In this document: piece after piece, positions 37,898 to 47,565 of the stretch
Numbering within the stretch: position 1 is the first letter of the stretch
Layout: every line of letters begins with the position of its first letter
Source: Mesorhizobium_K marinum
Lineage (GTDB): Bacteria > Pseudomonadota > Alphaproteobacteria > Rhizobiales > Rhizobiaceae
NCBI RefSeq assembly: GCF_040813715.1
Contig: NZ_JBFOCH010000001.1
Length of the DNA stretch: 64,000 nucleotides
Reading direction: 5' to 3' (one strand)
Made by a program: the position numbers and the translations under genes
Notes under the pieces: model-generated
The model's database searches: none
Told to the model about the DNA's origin: nothing
The model's input: the letters and a program-made list of their open reading frames with translations, nothing else

Positions 37898-38005
37898 TCA
37901 GTGCGTGACGCACCAGCGAGCAGAGGCGGCGCAAGCCCGCGGAACGCGGTCGCCGACGACGAAGGCCGCAGCGAAAGCGATATCGGTCTTCGGTCTCTGG
38001 CTCAT
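37898..38005 (-). CDS. possible 35-residue small protein
   Basis: A short frame starts at an ATG (38005) with GAGGGA just upstream and reads MSQRPKTDIAFAAAFVVGDR followed by a Cys-containing C-terminus. It lies in the 484 bp between the MBL-fold gene and the L,D-transpeptidase gene, where no other gene is seen. It may be a real small protein or chance; there is no homology evidence. Confidence 0.25.
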   Translation of the reverse strand: MSQRPKTDIAFAAAFVVGDRVPRACAASARWCVTH

Positions 38006-38283
38006 GATTCCCTCTTTCGGCAGGCGGCCGAGGTAGCCTGCCGTTTCGGGAGAGAATGTGACCCCGGCGGGGTCATTCTGTGCCGCCGCGCCCGCCCTTC
38101 TCGCCAACGCTCCGCCTCGCCCGCACGCAACGCCTTGCCGGCCCTGGCGTTCACCTTTCGTCAACCATGAATGGTGAAAATGCGACAAGCCCTGGCTGCC
38201 GCCGGGGCATGTCGTCGAGTGGAACCGTGCCCTTGTCCAAGTCATTGCGTCAGCCGTCCGCCCCGCAGGAAATACCCGAGACC

Positions 38284-39063
38284 ATGTCGCGGCGCGCAGC
38301 GCTGCTCGGCCTCGGATCGGCCGCCATCGTCGCCGGCGCGGGCTGTACGCGCTCGATCGACATGACCGCGCTCGAGGTTCCGGCCTACCAGGTCGACAAC
38401 GTGTCGACCGGCTCGATCAGACCCAAGATCAGTGTCGACCGGCAGGTCACGTCGCCGTCGCTGATGTACGCATCCTTCACCGACGAAGGCTTCGCCCTGC
38501 CGGAAATCCCCTACCAGAAGATCGAGCCGAAATGGCGTCGCCAGGTGGTCGTCGACCCGACCGGCGAGGCGCCGGGCACCATCGTGGTCAGGTCGCAGGA
38601 GCGTTTCCTCTATTTCGTCCAGCCGGGCGGCGATGCGCTGCGCTACGGCGTCGGCATCGGCCGCGAGGGATTTTCCTGGTCCGGCCGCGCCAACATCCAG
38701 TACGGCAAGAAGTGGCCGACCTGGACGCCGCCGCCGGAAATGATCGCCCGTCAGCCGCAACTGGAAAAGTGGCGCGGCGGCCAGCCTGGCGGCCTGAAGA
38801 ACCCGCTCGGCGCGCGCGCGCTCTACATTTTCCAGAACGGCCGCGACACCGGCTATCGCATCCACGGCTCGCCCGAATGGTGGACCATCGGGCAGGCCAT
38901 GTCGTCCGNGAACGGCCGCGACACCGGCTACCGCATCCACGGCTCGCCCGAATGGTGGACCATCGGGCAGGCCATGTCGTCCGGCTGCGTTCGCATGATC
39001 AATCAGGACGTCATCGACCTTTTCAACCGCGTGAACGGCAAGACGCCGGTGGTGGTGGCGTAG
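38284..39063 (+). CDS. L,D-transpeptidase (YkuD) lipoprotein, assembly join inside
   Basis: This protein cross-links peptidoglycan or attaches proteins to it. It begins with a twin-arginine-like lipoprotein signal (MSRRAALLGLGSA, lipobox near AGAGC). The YkuD domain follows (RFLYFVQPGGDALRYGVGIG, YRIHGSPEWWTIGQAM) and ends at the catalytic Cys in SSGCVRM. An N at 38909 is flanked by 74 bp copies; removing the 75 bp offset gives 234 residues. An upstream in-frame ATG at 38209 is an alternative start. Rhizobiales carry many YkuD paralogues, so the precise role is open. Confidence 0.88.
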   Translation: MSRRAALLGLGSAAIVAGAGCTRSIDMTALEVPAYQVDNVSTGSIRPKISVDRQVTSPSLMYASFTDEGFALPEIPYQKIEPKWRRQVVVDPTGEAPGTIVVRSQERFLYFVQPGGDALRYGVGIGREGFSWSGRANIQYGKKWPTWTPPPEMIARQPQLEKWRGGQPGGLKNPLGARALYIFQNGRDTGYRIHGSPEWWTIGQAMSSXNGRDTGYRIHGSPEWWTIGQAMSSGCVRMINQDVIDLFNRVNGKTPVVVA

Positions 39064-39109
39064 GTTCGACGCGAAATCGCGCCCGGCGGCAGCCCGCCCG
39101 GTCGAGCGC

Positions 39110-40102
39110 TCAGTTCCCCGCCGGTCCTTGAGCCTTGCGGCGGGTCAACCGCTCCAGCGCATCGACGATCAGGTCGCAGAACTTCTGATGGTCGAGCTTC
39201 ATCGCCACCGTGTGCCTGAAGTTCGTCTGCTCCATCGCCGTGCCGCCGAAATGGCGCATGCCGCCCATCTTCTCGAAATTGCAGACGGTCATGCCCTTGG
39301 TCCAGCGTCCGGCGGTCTCGACGCGGATGTCGGCCTTTTCGGTCGTGAAGACGGTCGGGTCGATCATCGCCGCGACACAGCAGGCGTCGTGGACCGCCGG
39401 ATACGGGATCTGCAGCAGTCCGCCATGCGTCGTATCGATGAACGTCCAGATATCGAGGATGAACTGCGCGATGTCGCCGCCGACGGCACGCACTCTGTCC
39501 TGCAGGTCCGGGGTGGCCAGCGCCTGGTGGGTCAGGTCGAGCCCCACCATGGTGACGTCCCAGCCGGCGCGAAACACCACGTCGGCCGCCTCGGCGTCGG
39601 CATAGACGTTGAACTCCGCCGCCGGCGTGATGTTGCCGCGCGTGTAGGCGCCGCCCATCGCGACGACCTTCTTGACCCGCTCGACGATGCGCGGCTCCTT
39701 GCGGACCGCCAGCCCGATATTGGTGTAGGGGCCTACCGGCACCAGCGTCACGGTGCCGGGCTCATGCGCCATGACGGTGTCGATGATGAAGTCGATGGCA
39801 TGCCGCGGGTCGAGGTCGAACGAGGCCGGCGGCAGCACCGGGCCGTCAAGCCCGGTCTCGCCGTGGATCTCGACGGCCAGGACCTGGTCGGCGATCATCG
39901 GGCCGGGCGAGCCCTTGGCGACCGGCACCTTGATGCCGTAGGCGGTGCAGGTGGCGAGCGCGTTGCGCGTCGTGTTCTCGACATTGTGGTTGCCCGAGAC
40001 CGTGGTGATGCCGAGCAGGTCGATGTTCGGGTTGCCGGCCGCCAGCAGGATGGCGATCGCGTCGTCATGCCCGGGATCGCAATCGAGGATGATCTTTTCC
40101 AT
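39110..40102 (-). CDS. nucleoside hydrolase (inosine/uridine-preferring family)
   Basis: This 330-residue protein has the calcium-binding DCDPGHDDAIAILLA at the N-terminus, GNHNVENTTRNAL, GGAYTRGNITPAAEFNVYAD, and a C-terminal PAVHDACCVAAM with the catalytic-type His and Asp. It releases bases from ribonucleosides. The ATG at 40102 follows AAAGGGGA. It could feed purines to the catabolic island, but it is 18 kb away and not in an operon with it. Confidence 0.9.
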   Translation of the reverse strand: MEKIILDCDPGHDDAIAILLAAGNPNIDLLGITTVSGNHNVENTTRNALATCTAYGIKVPVAKGSPGPMIADQVLAVEIHGETGLDGPVLPPASFDLDPRHAIDFIIDTVMAHEPGTVTLVPVGPYTNIGLAVRKEPRIVERVKKVVAMGGAYTRGNITPAAEFNVYADAEAADVVFRAGWDVTMVGLDLTHQALATPDLQDRVRAVGGDIAQFILDIWTFIDTTHGGLLQIPYPAVHDACCVAAMIDPTVFTTEKADIRVETAGRWTKGMTVCNFEKMGGMRHFGGTAMEQTNFRHTVAMKLDHQKFCDLIVDALERLTRRKAQGPAGN

Positions 40103-40293
40103 GTGTCCCCTTTCGGCCAGGCCGGTGCGGCTCACCCGTTGGCGGTCGCCACGCCGCACGGGACGGCGATCGTCCGGCGAGTTCAGCGCGCGATCTTCCC
40201 GGACAGGGAAATCCTGCCCACGCAGGCGGTCATCGCCGGCATCCTATAGCACCGGCATCGGCGGCGAAACGCCATCGATTGCGCGGACGCCCC

Positions 40294-41460
40294 TCAGACG
40301 AACGGCTTGGCGACCTCGAAGCGCTTCGGCACCAGCCGGTTCAGATAGGCCATGCCCTTTTCGGTGAGACCGGTGCCCTCGGCGGAGAGGAAGTCGTCCG
40401 GCATATGGCGGGTCTTCGCCGCCACGCTGGAGAGCGGCACGATGTTCAACACCGTCTTCTGGCCGTCGAACTGCAGCGCCACCGAGCCGCCGCCGCGCGC
40501 CGCCGCCTCGACGGCGTGCACCCCGGCGTCGAACGCCTCCTGGCTGTCCACCTTGCTGATCGCGCCGACATAGCCGCGCGGCATGTAGCCCAGCGCGTCG
40601 ACGCGGGCGCGCTTGCCCGGCAGGCCCTCCGCCAGCGCATGCTCGAAGGCGCGGTTCAGGTCGCTGCCCGACAGCTTGACGTTACCATGCGCGTCGCGCT
40701 CGACCTTGTCGGGACCGACGATGCTTTCGACCAGCGAGGTGCCGTCGGCGGTCTGCACGCCCTCGGACACCGCGACGACGCAGCGCTTGTGCTTGTCCAG
40801 CGTGCGCTTGACGTCGTCAATGAAGCGGGAGACCGAGAAGGCGCGCTCCGGCACGTAGATCAGGTGCGGGCCGCTTTCCTCGTCGAGCCGCCACGCCGCC
40901 GACGCCGCGGTCAGGAAGCCGGCGTGCCGGCCCATCACGATGGCGACATAGACGCCCGGCAGCGCGCGAAAGTCGAGGTCGACCGAGAGGAAGGCGCCGG
41001 CGACGAATTCGGCGGCCGACATGAAGCCCGGCGTGTGGTCGTTTTCCATCAGGTCGTTGTCGATGGTCTTCGGCGCATGCACGAAGGCGATCGATCCGCC
41101 GGACGCGTCGGTCAGGATCTGCTGCGTGCCGGAGGTGTCGTTGCCGCCGATATAGATGAAGGCCTGCGCGTCTGCCTTCTGCAGCCCCTTCAGCACGAGG
41201 TCGCAATAGGCCGCGTCGGGCTTGTCGCGGGTCGAGCCGAGGCCGGCGCTCGGCGTACCGCCGAACAGGCGCAGTTGCGCCTCCGGCAGGTCGGAGAGCA
41301 CCACGAAATCGCCGTCGCGAACGCCGCGAACGCCATGGCGGGCGCCGAGCACGCGCGCCTTCGGGTAGCGCTTGCGGATCTCCAGCGTCGCGCCGGCCAC
41401 CGTCTGGTTGATCACCGCCGTCGGCCCGCCGCCCTGCGCGATCACGAAGGTCTCTGCCAT
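40294..41460 (-). CDS. pfp: PPi-dependent 6-phosphofructokinase
   Basis: This 388-residue phosphofructokinase has IYIGGNDTSGTQQ and APKTIDNDLMEND. The Asp following the GG-N position and the Lys in PKTIDND are the known determinants for pyrophosphate rather than ATP use. VAIVMGRHAGFLTA is the fructose-6-phosphate-binding stretch. Many Rhizobiales lack ATP-PFK, so a PPi enzyme here is notable. The ATG at 41460 has a GGAGAGGA upstream, although spacing is long. Confidence 0.9.
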   Translation of the reverse strand: MAETFVIAQGGGPTAVINQTVAGATLEIRKRYPKARVLGARHGVRGVRDGDFVVLSDLPEAQLRLFGGTPSAGLGSTRDKPDAAYCDLVLKGLQKADAQAFIYIGGNDTSGTQQILTDASGGSIAFVHAPKTIDNDLMENDHTPGFMSAAEFVAGAFLSVDLDFRALPGVYVAIVMGRHAGFLTAASAAWRLDEESGPHLIYVPERAFSVSRFIDDVKRTLDKHKRCVVAVSEGVQTADGTSLVESIVGPDKVERDAHGNVKLSGSDLNRAFEHALAEGLPGKRARVDALGYMPRGYVGAISKVDSQEAFDAGVHAVEAAARGGGSVALQFDGQKTVLNIVPLSSVAAKTRHMPDDFLSAEGTGLTEKGMAYLNRLVPKRFEVAKPFV

Positions 41461-41556
41461 CTCGAAAATCCTCTCCGGGAATGCCTGTCTGCCGTTGCGG
41501 CACACATGCCCGTCTTTGCCGGCAAGCGCAACGGCAGACTTGGCGCCGCGCGCCGC

Positions 41557-42474
41557 CTACTCGCCGGCCTCGGACAGCACCAGTTGCTCGTTTCCGTGCA
41601 TTTCGCGCAGCGCCGCCGGTATGTCGATCGTCGCCTTCAGCGGCAGGTGGTCGGACGCGACCCGCGCCAGCGTGCTGTCATGCACCTCCATGGCCGTCAC
41701 CAGGCCCGGCGATCCGATCACGCGGTCGAGCGCGACGACCGGGAAATAGGAAGGAAACGAGAAATGCGCGTGGCTGAGCGGCCCGAACACCGGCCTCAAC
41801 TCATGCAGCGACGATTTTCGGCCCGGGCGCCATTCGTTGAAGTCGCCGACCAGCAGGATCGGCAGGCGCGGCCCGTGCTCGATGGCGTCGAGGATGGAGC
41901 GCACCTGCCAGCGCCTGCTGCGCCGCAGCAGGCCGAGATGCGCCGCGACGAGGCGAAGTGGGCCGGCCGGCAGGTCGAGGTCGACGACGAGCGCGCCGCG
42001 CGGCTCGGCCCCCGGCAGGGCCAGCCGGCGCATGGCGCGCACCTCGCCCCGCCTCAGGAACAGCGCGTTGCCGTGCCAGCCGTGGCCGTGCGGCCGCTCC
42101 GAGGTCGGGATGTGCGTCAGCCCGGCCTCCTTCTCGAGCGCCTCGAGGTCGAGCAGCCCGTGGCGGCGGCCGAACCGCTTGTCCGCCTCCTGGATGGCGA
42201 CGACGTCGGCATCCAGCTCCGCGATGACCGACGCGATGCGGCCCGGCTCGAAGCGTCCGTCCGTGCCCATGCACTTGTGCACGTTGTAGGAGGCGACGAC
42301 CAGTTCGTGGTCGCCGTGCGGCCTTGCCGCCCGCCGCGGCTTTGCGTGGGCGTCCACCGACTGCATGGCCTGCAGCCGGTTCCTCAGCCTGCTCTTGATG
42401 GTGCTGAGCCGCGAGTTCCTCCGCAGCCGGGCAAGCAGCACCGGATCGAGGAAGGCAAGGCGGCTCTTGGTCAT
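41557..42474 (-). CDS. endonuclease/exonuclease/phosphatase (EEP) family protein
   Basis: This 305-residue protein has the EEP metal and catalytic motifs SYNVHKCMG, IQEADKR, VGDFNEW and ASDHLPL in the expected order, after a basic N-terminal ~55 residues (RLRRNSRLSTIKSRLRNRL). No signal peptide or membrane helix is evident. Substrates in this superfamily range from DNA to phospholipids and cannot be assigned here. The ATG at 42474 is chosen because upstream codons have no ribosome binding site. Confidence 0.83.
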   Translation of the reverse strand: MTKSRLAFLDPVLLARLRRNSRLSTIKSRLRNRLQAMQSVDAHAKPRRAARPHGDHELVVASYNVHKCMGTDGRFEPGRIASVIAELDADVVAIQEADKRFGRRHGLLDLEALEKEAGLTHIPTSERPHGHGWHGNALFLRRGEVRAMRRLALPGAEPRGALVVDLDLPAGPLRLVAAHLGLLRRSRRWQVRSILDAIEHGPRLPILLVGDFNEWRPGRKSSLHELRPVFGPLSHAHFSFPSYFPVVALDRVIGSPGLVTAMEVHDSTLARVASDHLPLKATIDIPAALREMHGNEQLVLSEAGE

Positions 42475-42574
42475 GAGGTAACCCTGGTGGACTTTCCTGA
42501 CGACAGTGTTAACGGCAGCCGCCGGCAAGGAAAAGCAGGCGGGCGTTGAAGGTTCCGTTATCGGCGCCGGCGCG

Positions 42575-43429
42575 TCAGCGGCCGACCGACAGTCCGAGGT
42601 TCCAGATGCGGTCGGCGTTGCGCCAGAACAGCGCTTCGCGCTCGTCGTTGGAGCAGCCGGAAAGCACGGCGTGCGTCGCCGCTATCCACGCCAGCAGTCC
42701 GCCGCCGAGCGTGCAGACCGGCCAGTCGCTGCCCCAGACGACCCTCTCCCAGCCGAAACAGTCGATGATGTGCTCGACATAGGGGCGCAGCGTGGCGGCC
42801 GTCCATGTGTCGCCGTCGGCATAGGCGACGATGCCCGACACCTTGGCCATCAGGTTGGGCCTTGCGGCGAGTTCGGAGATGCCGCGCTTCCAGGCGTCGA
42901 AGTCGCCGCCCTTGATATCGGGAACGCCGCAATGGTCGAGGATGAAGGTCACGTCGGGGGCGAGCGTCGCCAGCGCCAGCGCCAGCGGTTGCTGGCGCGG
43001 AAACATGCAGATGTCGAAGGTGAGCCGCGTGCCGGCGAGCCGCCTGACGTTCTGTCGGAACAGCGCCCCTTGCGAGATGTCGTCGTCCACCGTGTGCAGG
43101 ATGCGCCTGAAACCCTTGACGAAGGGATCCGCCAGCGCGCGTTCGAGCAGCGCCTCGAACCCCTCCTCCTCGGGTCGACAGGCGGAGATCGCGCCGCGTA
43201 TCAGGCTGCCCGGCTTCTTCGACTGCTCGCGCACGAACGCGATCTCGCCGGCAATCTGCTCCGGCGCCACGTCGACTTCCATGTGGAGCACGTCGGTGAC
43301 GCCGGCCTTCTGCGCATCACGCGCATATTCTGCGTAGAGGAAATCGCGGTTGAGCGCGGGCGCGCCGTCGAGCCACGGATAACCGAGCCGGGACTGGTCG
43401 ATGAGATGCAGGTGGGTATCGACGAGCAC
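42575..43429 (-). CDS. amidohydrolase-family sugar lactonase (fucono/rhamnono-lactonase-like)
   Basis: This 284-residue TIM-barrel amidohydrolase has the metal motif VDTHLHLID, a His in LHMEVD, ILDHCGVPDIKG and VVWGSDWPV. This layout fits L-fuconolactonase or L-rhamnono-lactonase types, which open sugar lactones. The start is a GTG at 43429 with AGGAGGA upstream. It follows the FadR-type regulator on the same strand. With the neighbouring transporter and dehydrogenases it suggests oxidative sugar breakdown. Confidence 0.8.
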   Translation of the reverse strand: MLVDTHLHLIDQSRLGYPWLDGAPALNRDFLYAEYARDAQKAGVTDVLHMEVDVAPEQIAGEIAFVREQSKKPGSLIRGAISACRPEEEGFEALLERALADPFVKGFRRILHTVDDDISQGALFRQNVRRLAGTRLTFDICMFPRQQPLALALATLAPDVTFILDHCGVPDIKGGDFDAWKRGISELAARPNLMAKVSGIVAYADGDTWTAATLRPYVEHIIDCFGWERVVWGSDWPVCTLGGGLLAWIAATHAVLSGCSNDEREALFWRNADRIWNLGLSVGR

Positions 43430-43548
43430 GCTGTCCTCCTTGAACTTGGACGTCTTTGGGGACGCCTTTCATGCGACGGTCGGTCATCGGAGCGCAAGCG
43501 ATCATTGCCGCCGCCGGCAAGCGCCGGCGCGGCCGTGACCGTGCCCGG

Positions 43549-44316
43549 TCAGAGAGACCCGCGCCCGATGACCTTGTCGGTGTTGGCGAGCAGCCGCCGG
43601 ACGGCCGCGCGGGCCGCTTCCGGACGCTTCAGCCTGACGTTGCGTTCGATCGCCTCGTGCAGCTTCTGCGCGTGGCGCACATCCGCTGTCTCGCGGGTGA
43701 CCACGACGAACAGATTGTTGAGCGCCGATTCGATCAGCACGCCAAGCGGAACCAGCAATTCGTTGCCCGACGCCCGCAGGATGGCCAGGTGGAAGCGCGT
43801 GTCGGCGTGGGTGCGGGCGGCCAGCGACGTCGCCTCTCCCATTTCCCGGCATGCCTTGCTGATCTCTGCCATCTCCTCCTCGGAGCGGCGCTCGGCGGCA
43901 AGCGCCGTCGCGTCCGGCTCGATGATGTGACGGAACTCCTGGACGGTGCGCAGGAACCCCTCGCGGTCGGGCGCCATGGCGTACCAGCCGAGCACGTCGC
44001 GATCGAGCAGGTTCCAGCGCTCGCGCGGCTCGACCCAGCTGCCGACCTTGGGCCGCGATGACAGGAGGCTCTTGGCCATCAGCATCTTGATCGCCTCGCG
44101 CACCGCCGACCGGCTGACGTCGAAGGTCTCCGACCACTTCGCCTCGTTCGGCAGGATGGTGCCGGGCGGATAGTCGCCGCGCACGATGCGCATCCCGATC
44201 TCGTTGGCGAGGGAGGCGTGCACGCTCGATCCGGCGGCAAGCGAAGCGCCGCTTCCCCTGCTCCGTTCGATCGGAGCCGGGCCGGTGGCGGATGCGGTTT
44301 CCTTGATGCGTCGCAT
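43549..44316 (-). CDS. GntR/FadR family transcriptional regulator
   Basis: This 255-residue regulator has a winged helix-turn-helix (ILPNEAKWSETFDVSRSAVREAI) and an all-helical FCD effector domain with metal-ligand His and Asp residues (TRFHLAILRASGNE). The ATG at 44316 follows AGGGGGA. It lies between the transporter binding protein and the lactonase gene. FadR types bind TNGTnnnACNA sites, and two matching candidate operators lie at 45631-45646 and 49360-49377. Confidence 0.88.
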   Translation of the reverse strand: MRRIKETASATGPAPIERSRGSGASLAAGSSVHASLANEIGMRIVRGDYPPGTILPNEAKWSETFDVSRSAVREAIKMLMAKSLLSSRPKVGSWVEPRERWNLLDRDVLGWYAMAPDREGFLRTVQEFRHIIEPDATALAAERRSEEEMAEISKACREMGEATSLAARTHADTRFHLAILRASGNELLVPLGVLIESALNNLFVVVTRETADVRHAQKLHEAIERNVRLKRPEAARAAVRRLLANTDKVIGRGSL

Positions 44317-44405
44317 GAGTCGGTCCCCCTGCAGGTTGCTATCGCACTTTCGGCAGGGCGAGCAAGAAGCGGACGCGCCCGGACCCGGGCGCGTCCTCGG
44401 TCCGC

Positions 44406-45401
44406 CTACTTCTGGATGCAGGTGTCGGCCGTGTCCTTGGTGCATTCGTCGAGACCGGTGAACACCGGGTCGGCGACTTCCTTGCCTTCGATCAGGTCGA
44501 TCATGACCGTCGGCGCCTTGTAGCCCATCTCGAACGGCCGCTGGCCGACGAGAGCGGTCACCAGGCCTTCCTTGGCGATCGCCACCTCTTCGCCGATCGT
44601 GTCGGCGGCGCCGATCACGAACTGGTTGGCGGCGATCTTGTCGGCCATCGGCTTGAACAGGTCGCGGTAAGGCTGCGGCGCGCCGAACAGCGGCCAGCCG
44701 CCCATGATGCCGAAGCCGACGAGGTCGGGGTTGGCGGCGAGGATGTCGGTCATCGCCTGCACGCCCTTGGCGCCGTCGTCATTGGTGAACACCGGGCATC
44801 CCGCGACTTCGGTCCAGCCGCCTTCGCCCTTCAGTTCGGCCAGCCCCTCTTGGCCGGACAGCGAATCGCGCCAGCCCTGTGCGCGGCGCAGGATGTTGTC
44901 GGCGCCCGGGTTGCCCTGGATCGAGCAGACCTTGCCGCCGGCCGGCAGCGCTTCCTTCATGTAGTCGCCGATGCGCTTGCCCATCAGGTAGTTGTCGGTG
45001 CCCAGATAGGTCTTGCGCAGCGCCGAGTCTTCCTTGGCGAGGTCGGCGTCGAGCGTCATCACCGGGATGGTCGGGTTCGCCGTCTTGATCGACTGCGCGA
45101 TCAGCTTGGCGTTGGACGGCGAGATCGCGATCGCGACGGTCGACGGCTTGCCGAGCATGTCCTGCACGATCTGCGCTTCGCCGGCTTCGTCGGACGTCGA
45201 CGCGGGACCGGTGTAGAAGCATTCATATTCCGAGCTTGCGTTCTCGGAGTTCCACTTCTGGCAGCCCTGGTTGATCGCCTCGAAGAACGGGTTGTCGAGG
45301 CCCTTCACCACGATGACAAGCTGCTTCTTCTCCTGTGAGAGCGCCTGGCTTGCGCCGAGCGCCATCGCCGCGGTTGCGGCCAGCAACAGAAGCTTCCTCA
45401 T
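44406..45401 (-). CDS. sugar ABC transporter substrate-binding protein
   Basis: This 331-residue periplasmic protein has a Sec signal peptide (MRKLLLLAATAAMALGASQA) and the Peripla_BP_4 fold (LVIVVKGLDNPFFEAINQGC; GTDNYLMGKRIGDYM; LVTALVGQRPFEMGYKA). It resembles FrcB/RbsB-type monosaccharide binders. GGGAGGAAGG precedes the ATG. It is divergent from the ATPase-permease genes, so this importer is split over two transcription units. Confidence 0.9.
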   Translation of the reverse strand: MRKLLLLAATAAMALGASQALSQEKKQLVIVVKGLDNPFFEAINQGCQKWNSENASSEYECFYTGPASTSDEAGEAQIVQDMLGKPSTVAIAISPSNAKLIAQSIKTANPTIPVMTLDADLAKEDSALRKTYLGTDNYLMGKRIGDYMKEALPAGGKVCSIQGNPGADNILRRAQGWRDSLSGQEGLAELKGEGGWTEVAGCPVFTNDDGAKGVQAMTDILAANPDLVGFGIMGGWPLFGAPQPYRDLFKPMADKIAANQFVIGAADTIGEEVAIAKEGLVTALVGQRPFEMGYKAPTVMIDLIEGKEVADPVFTGLDECTKDTADTCIQK

Positions 45402-45796
45402 ATCCTTCCTCCCATTGAACCAGGCGAGCACGGAGGTGCGCGCCGCACGCATCGGCCCGGACCTGGGCCGCACGCGGATCGCGTCCGCGCATGGCGTCGA
45501 GCCGACAAACTCCCGTGATCGCATAGCAGCCGAGGTCCGGGCCGGCAGCGCCAGTCGCGAGCACGAGCATGCTTCCCAAACAAGGCGGCAAGCTAATATC
45601 GGCGCGTTTCGTGCGTCAACGGGTATTGTCCTATTTGTCTTACAAAATTGACGATTGGTCGCCGGACTATCGATTGACGCCCGCGCGCCTGTTTGCGTAA
45701 ATGCCCCCGATCGTTGCCTCGGGAGGACAGCAGGCGACGACCGTCAGCGGGCCGGTAGGGCGCGATGCCTGACCAAGGCCGGGGAGGTTGCAAGTC
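45402..45796. promoter_or_regulatory. divergent control region of the sugar ABC importer with a FadR-type candidate operator
   Basis: No gene is seen in these 395 bp between the binding-protein gene and the ATPase gene. At 45631-45646 lies CTATTTGTCTTACAAAA, an inverted repeat (TTTGT, three bases, ACAAA) matching the GntR/FadR pattern. A near copy occurs at 49360-49377. Confidence 0.55.
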
Positions 45797-46540
45797 GTGG
45801 CGGTTCTCGAACTGATCAACGTCTCGAAGCACTTCGGCGCCATCCAGGCGGTCAGCGACGTTTCGTTTTCGCTGAACCCCGGCGAGGTCGTCGGGCTGAT
45901 GGGCGACAACGGCGCCGGAAAGTCCACCCTCGTGAAGATGATCGCCGGCAACTATCGCCCGAGCGAAGGCACCATCCGGATGGAGGGGACCGACCTCGTC
46001 ATGCACCGGCCGGTCGATGCGCGCCGCCACGGCATCGAGATCGTCCACCAGGACCTGGCGCTGTGCGACAATCTCACGGCCGCCGCCAACGTCTTCCTCG
46101 GGCGGGAGCTGCGCCGCGGCGTCGGCCCGTTCGGCGTGCTGGACTATGCCTCCATGTACAACCGCGCTGCTGAAATCTTCAGGGAGCTGAAGTCCGAGAC
46201 GCGCCCGCGCGACCTCGTCAAGCAGATGTCGGGCGGCCAGCGCCAGGCCGTGGCGATCGGCCGGACCATGCTTTCGGAGGCGAAGATCGTGCTGATGGAC
46301 GAGCCTACGGCGGCGATCTCCGTGCGCCAGGTCGCCGAGGTGCTGCACCTCATCCGCCAGTTGCGCGACAAGGGCATCGCCGTCGTCCTGATCAGCCATC
46401 GCATGCCCGACGTGTTCTCGGTGGCCGACCGGGTGATCGTCATGCGGCGCGGCCGCAAGGTCGCCGACAAGGCGATCGGCAGCAGTTCGCCCGAGGAGGT
46501 CACCGGCCTGATTACCGGCGCGATCGAGATGGCGGCGTAG
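45797..46540 (+). CDS. sugar ABC transporter ATP-binding protein
   Basis: This 247-residue protein has a single ABC domain: Walker A MGDNGAGKSTLVKM, Q-loop EIVHQDLALCDNL, signature QMSGGQRQAVAIG, Walker B IVLMDEPTAAISV. Sugar importers of the CUT2 group often have a two-domain ATPase of ~500 residues; this short version resembles FrcA. I chose the GTG at 45797 because GGGGAGG lies at 45781-45787; a TTG at 45788 is an alternative. The permease follows by 12 bp. Confidence 0.9.
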   Translation: MAVLELINVSKHFGAIQAVSDVSFSLNPGEVVGLMGDNGAGKSTLVKMIAGNYRPSEGTIRMEGTDLVMHRPVDARRHGIEIVHQDLALCDNLTAAANVFLGRELRRGVGPFGVLDYASMYNRAAEIFRELKSETRPRDLVKQMSGGQRQAVAIGRTMLSEAKIVLMDEPTAAISVRQVAEVLHLIRQLRDKGIAVVLISHRMPDVFSVADRVIVMRRGRKVADKAIGSSSPEEVTGLITGAIEMAA

Positions 46541-46552
46541 GGGGAAGCGGGA

Positions 46553-47551
46553 ATGGCTGTTACGCTCGACCAGACCATAGCCCACAAGCAGCACGGCCTG
46601 GTCAGCCGGATCGTCGGCACGCAGACCTTCTGGGTGCTGGTGGCGGTCCTGCTGGCCTGCCTCTATCTGTCCTTCGCGACCGATTCATTCGCGACGGCCA
46701 AGAACCTCTACAACATCACCCGCAACGTCACCTTCGTCGCCATCATCGCGCTCGGCATGACGCTGGTTATCATCACCGGCGGCATCGACCTGTCGGTCGG
46801 CTCCGTGCTGTGCCTCTGCAGCATGGTCCTGGGCGTCACCATGCACGCCGGCTGGGGCATCGAGGTCGGCATCGCCGCCGCGGTCGCCACCGCGCTTGTG
46901 GTCGGCGCCTTCAACGGCGTGCTGATCGCCTATCTCGGCTTCCCGCCCTTCGTGGTGACGCTTGGCATGCTGTCGATCGCCCGCAGCCTGGCGATGGTCG
47001 CCTCCGGCAACACGGTCGTCTTCGAGTTCGGGCCGGACCACGACAAGCTGCTGGCGCTCGGCGGCGGCGCCTGGTTCCTCGGCATCGCCAATCCTGTGCT
47101 CTACATGATCGTGCTGGCGCTGATCACCGGCTTCGTTCTGCGCTGGACGAAATTCGGCCGCCATGTCTACGCCATCGGCGGCAACGAGCACGCAGCGACG
47201 CTGACCGGCGTTCCGGTCAAGCCCATCAAGGTTGCCGTCTACATGATCTCGGCGCTGTCCGCCGGCATCGCCGGCATCATCCAGACCGGCTGGCTCGGCG
47301 CCATCACCACCAACCTCGGCGCCGGGCTGGAGCTACAGGTGATCGCCGCCGCCGTCATCGGCGGCGCCAACCTCGCCGGTGGCGTCGGCACCGCCTTCGG
47401 CGCGCTCGTCGGCGCGGCGCTCATCGAGATCATCCGCAACAGCCTCGGCCTGCTCGGCATCAACGCCTTCTGGCAGGGCACCTTCATCGGCGGCGCGATC
47501 ATCCTGGCGGTGCTGTTCGACCGCATCCGCAATTTCCGCCAAAGCGACTAG
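46553..47551 (+). CDS. sugar ABC transporter permease
   Basis: This 332-residue protein is a CUT2-type (RbsC/FrcC-like) permease with about ten transmembrane helices. Hallmarks are MTLVIITGGIDLSVGSVL, GVLIAYLGFPPFVVTLG and AIGGNEHAATLTGVPV, and the C-terminal LGLLGINAFWQGTFIGGAII. It lies between the ATPase and a SDR gene, which starts 14 bp after its stop, and likely forms a homodimer channel. Confidence 0.92.
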   Translation: MAVTLDQTIAHKQHGLVSRIVGTQTFWVLVAVLLACLYLSFATDSFATAKNLYNITRNVTFVAIIALGMTLVIITGGIDLSVGSVLCLCSMVLGVTMHAGWGIEVGIAAAVATALVVGAFNGVLIAYLGFPPFVVTLGMLSIARSLAMVASGNTVVFEFGPDHDKLLALGGGAWFLGIANPVLYMIVLALITGFVLRWTKFGRHVYAIGGNEHAATLTGVPVKPIKVAVYMISALSAGIAGIIQTGWLGAITTNLGAGLELQVIAAAVIGGANLAGGVGTAFGALVGAALIEIIRNSLGLLGINAFWQGTFIGGAIILAVLFDRIRNFRQSD

Positions 47552-47565
47552 GGCAAGCACAATTC

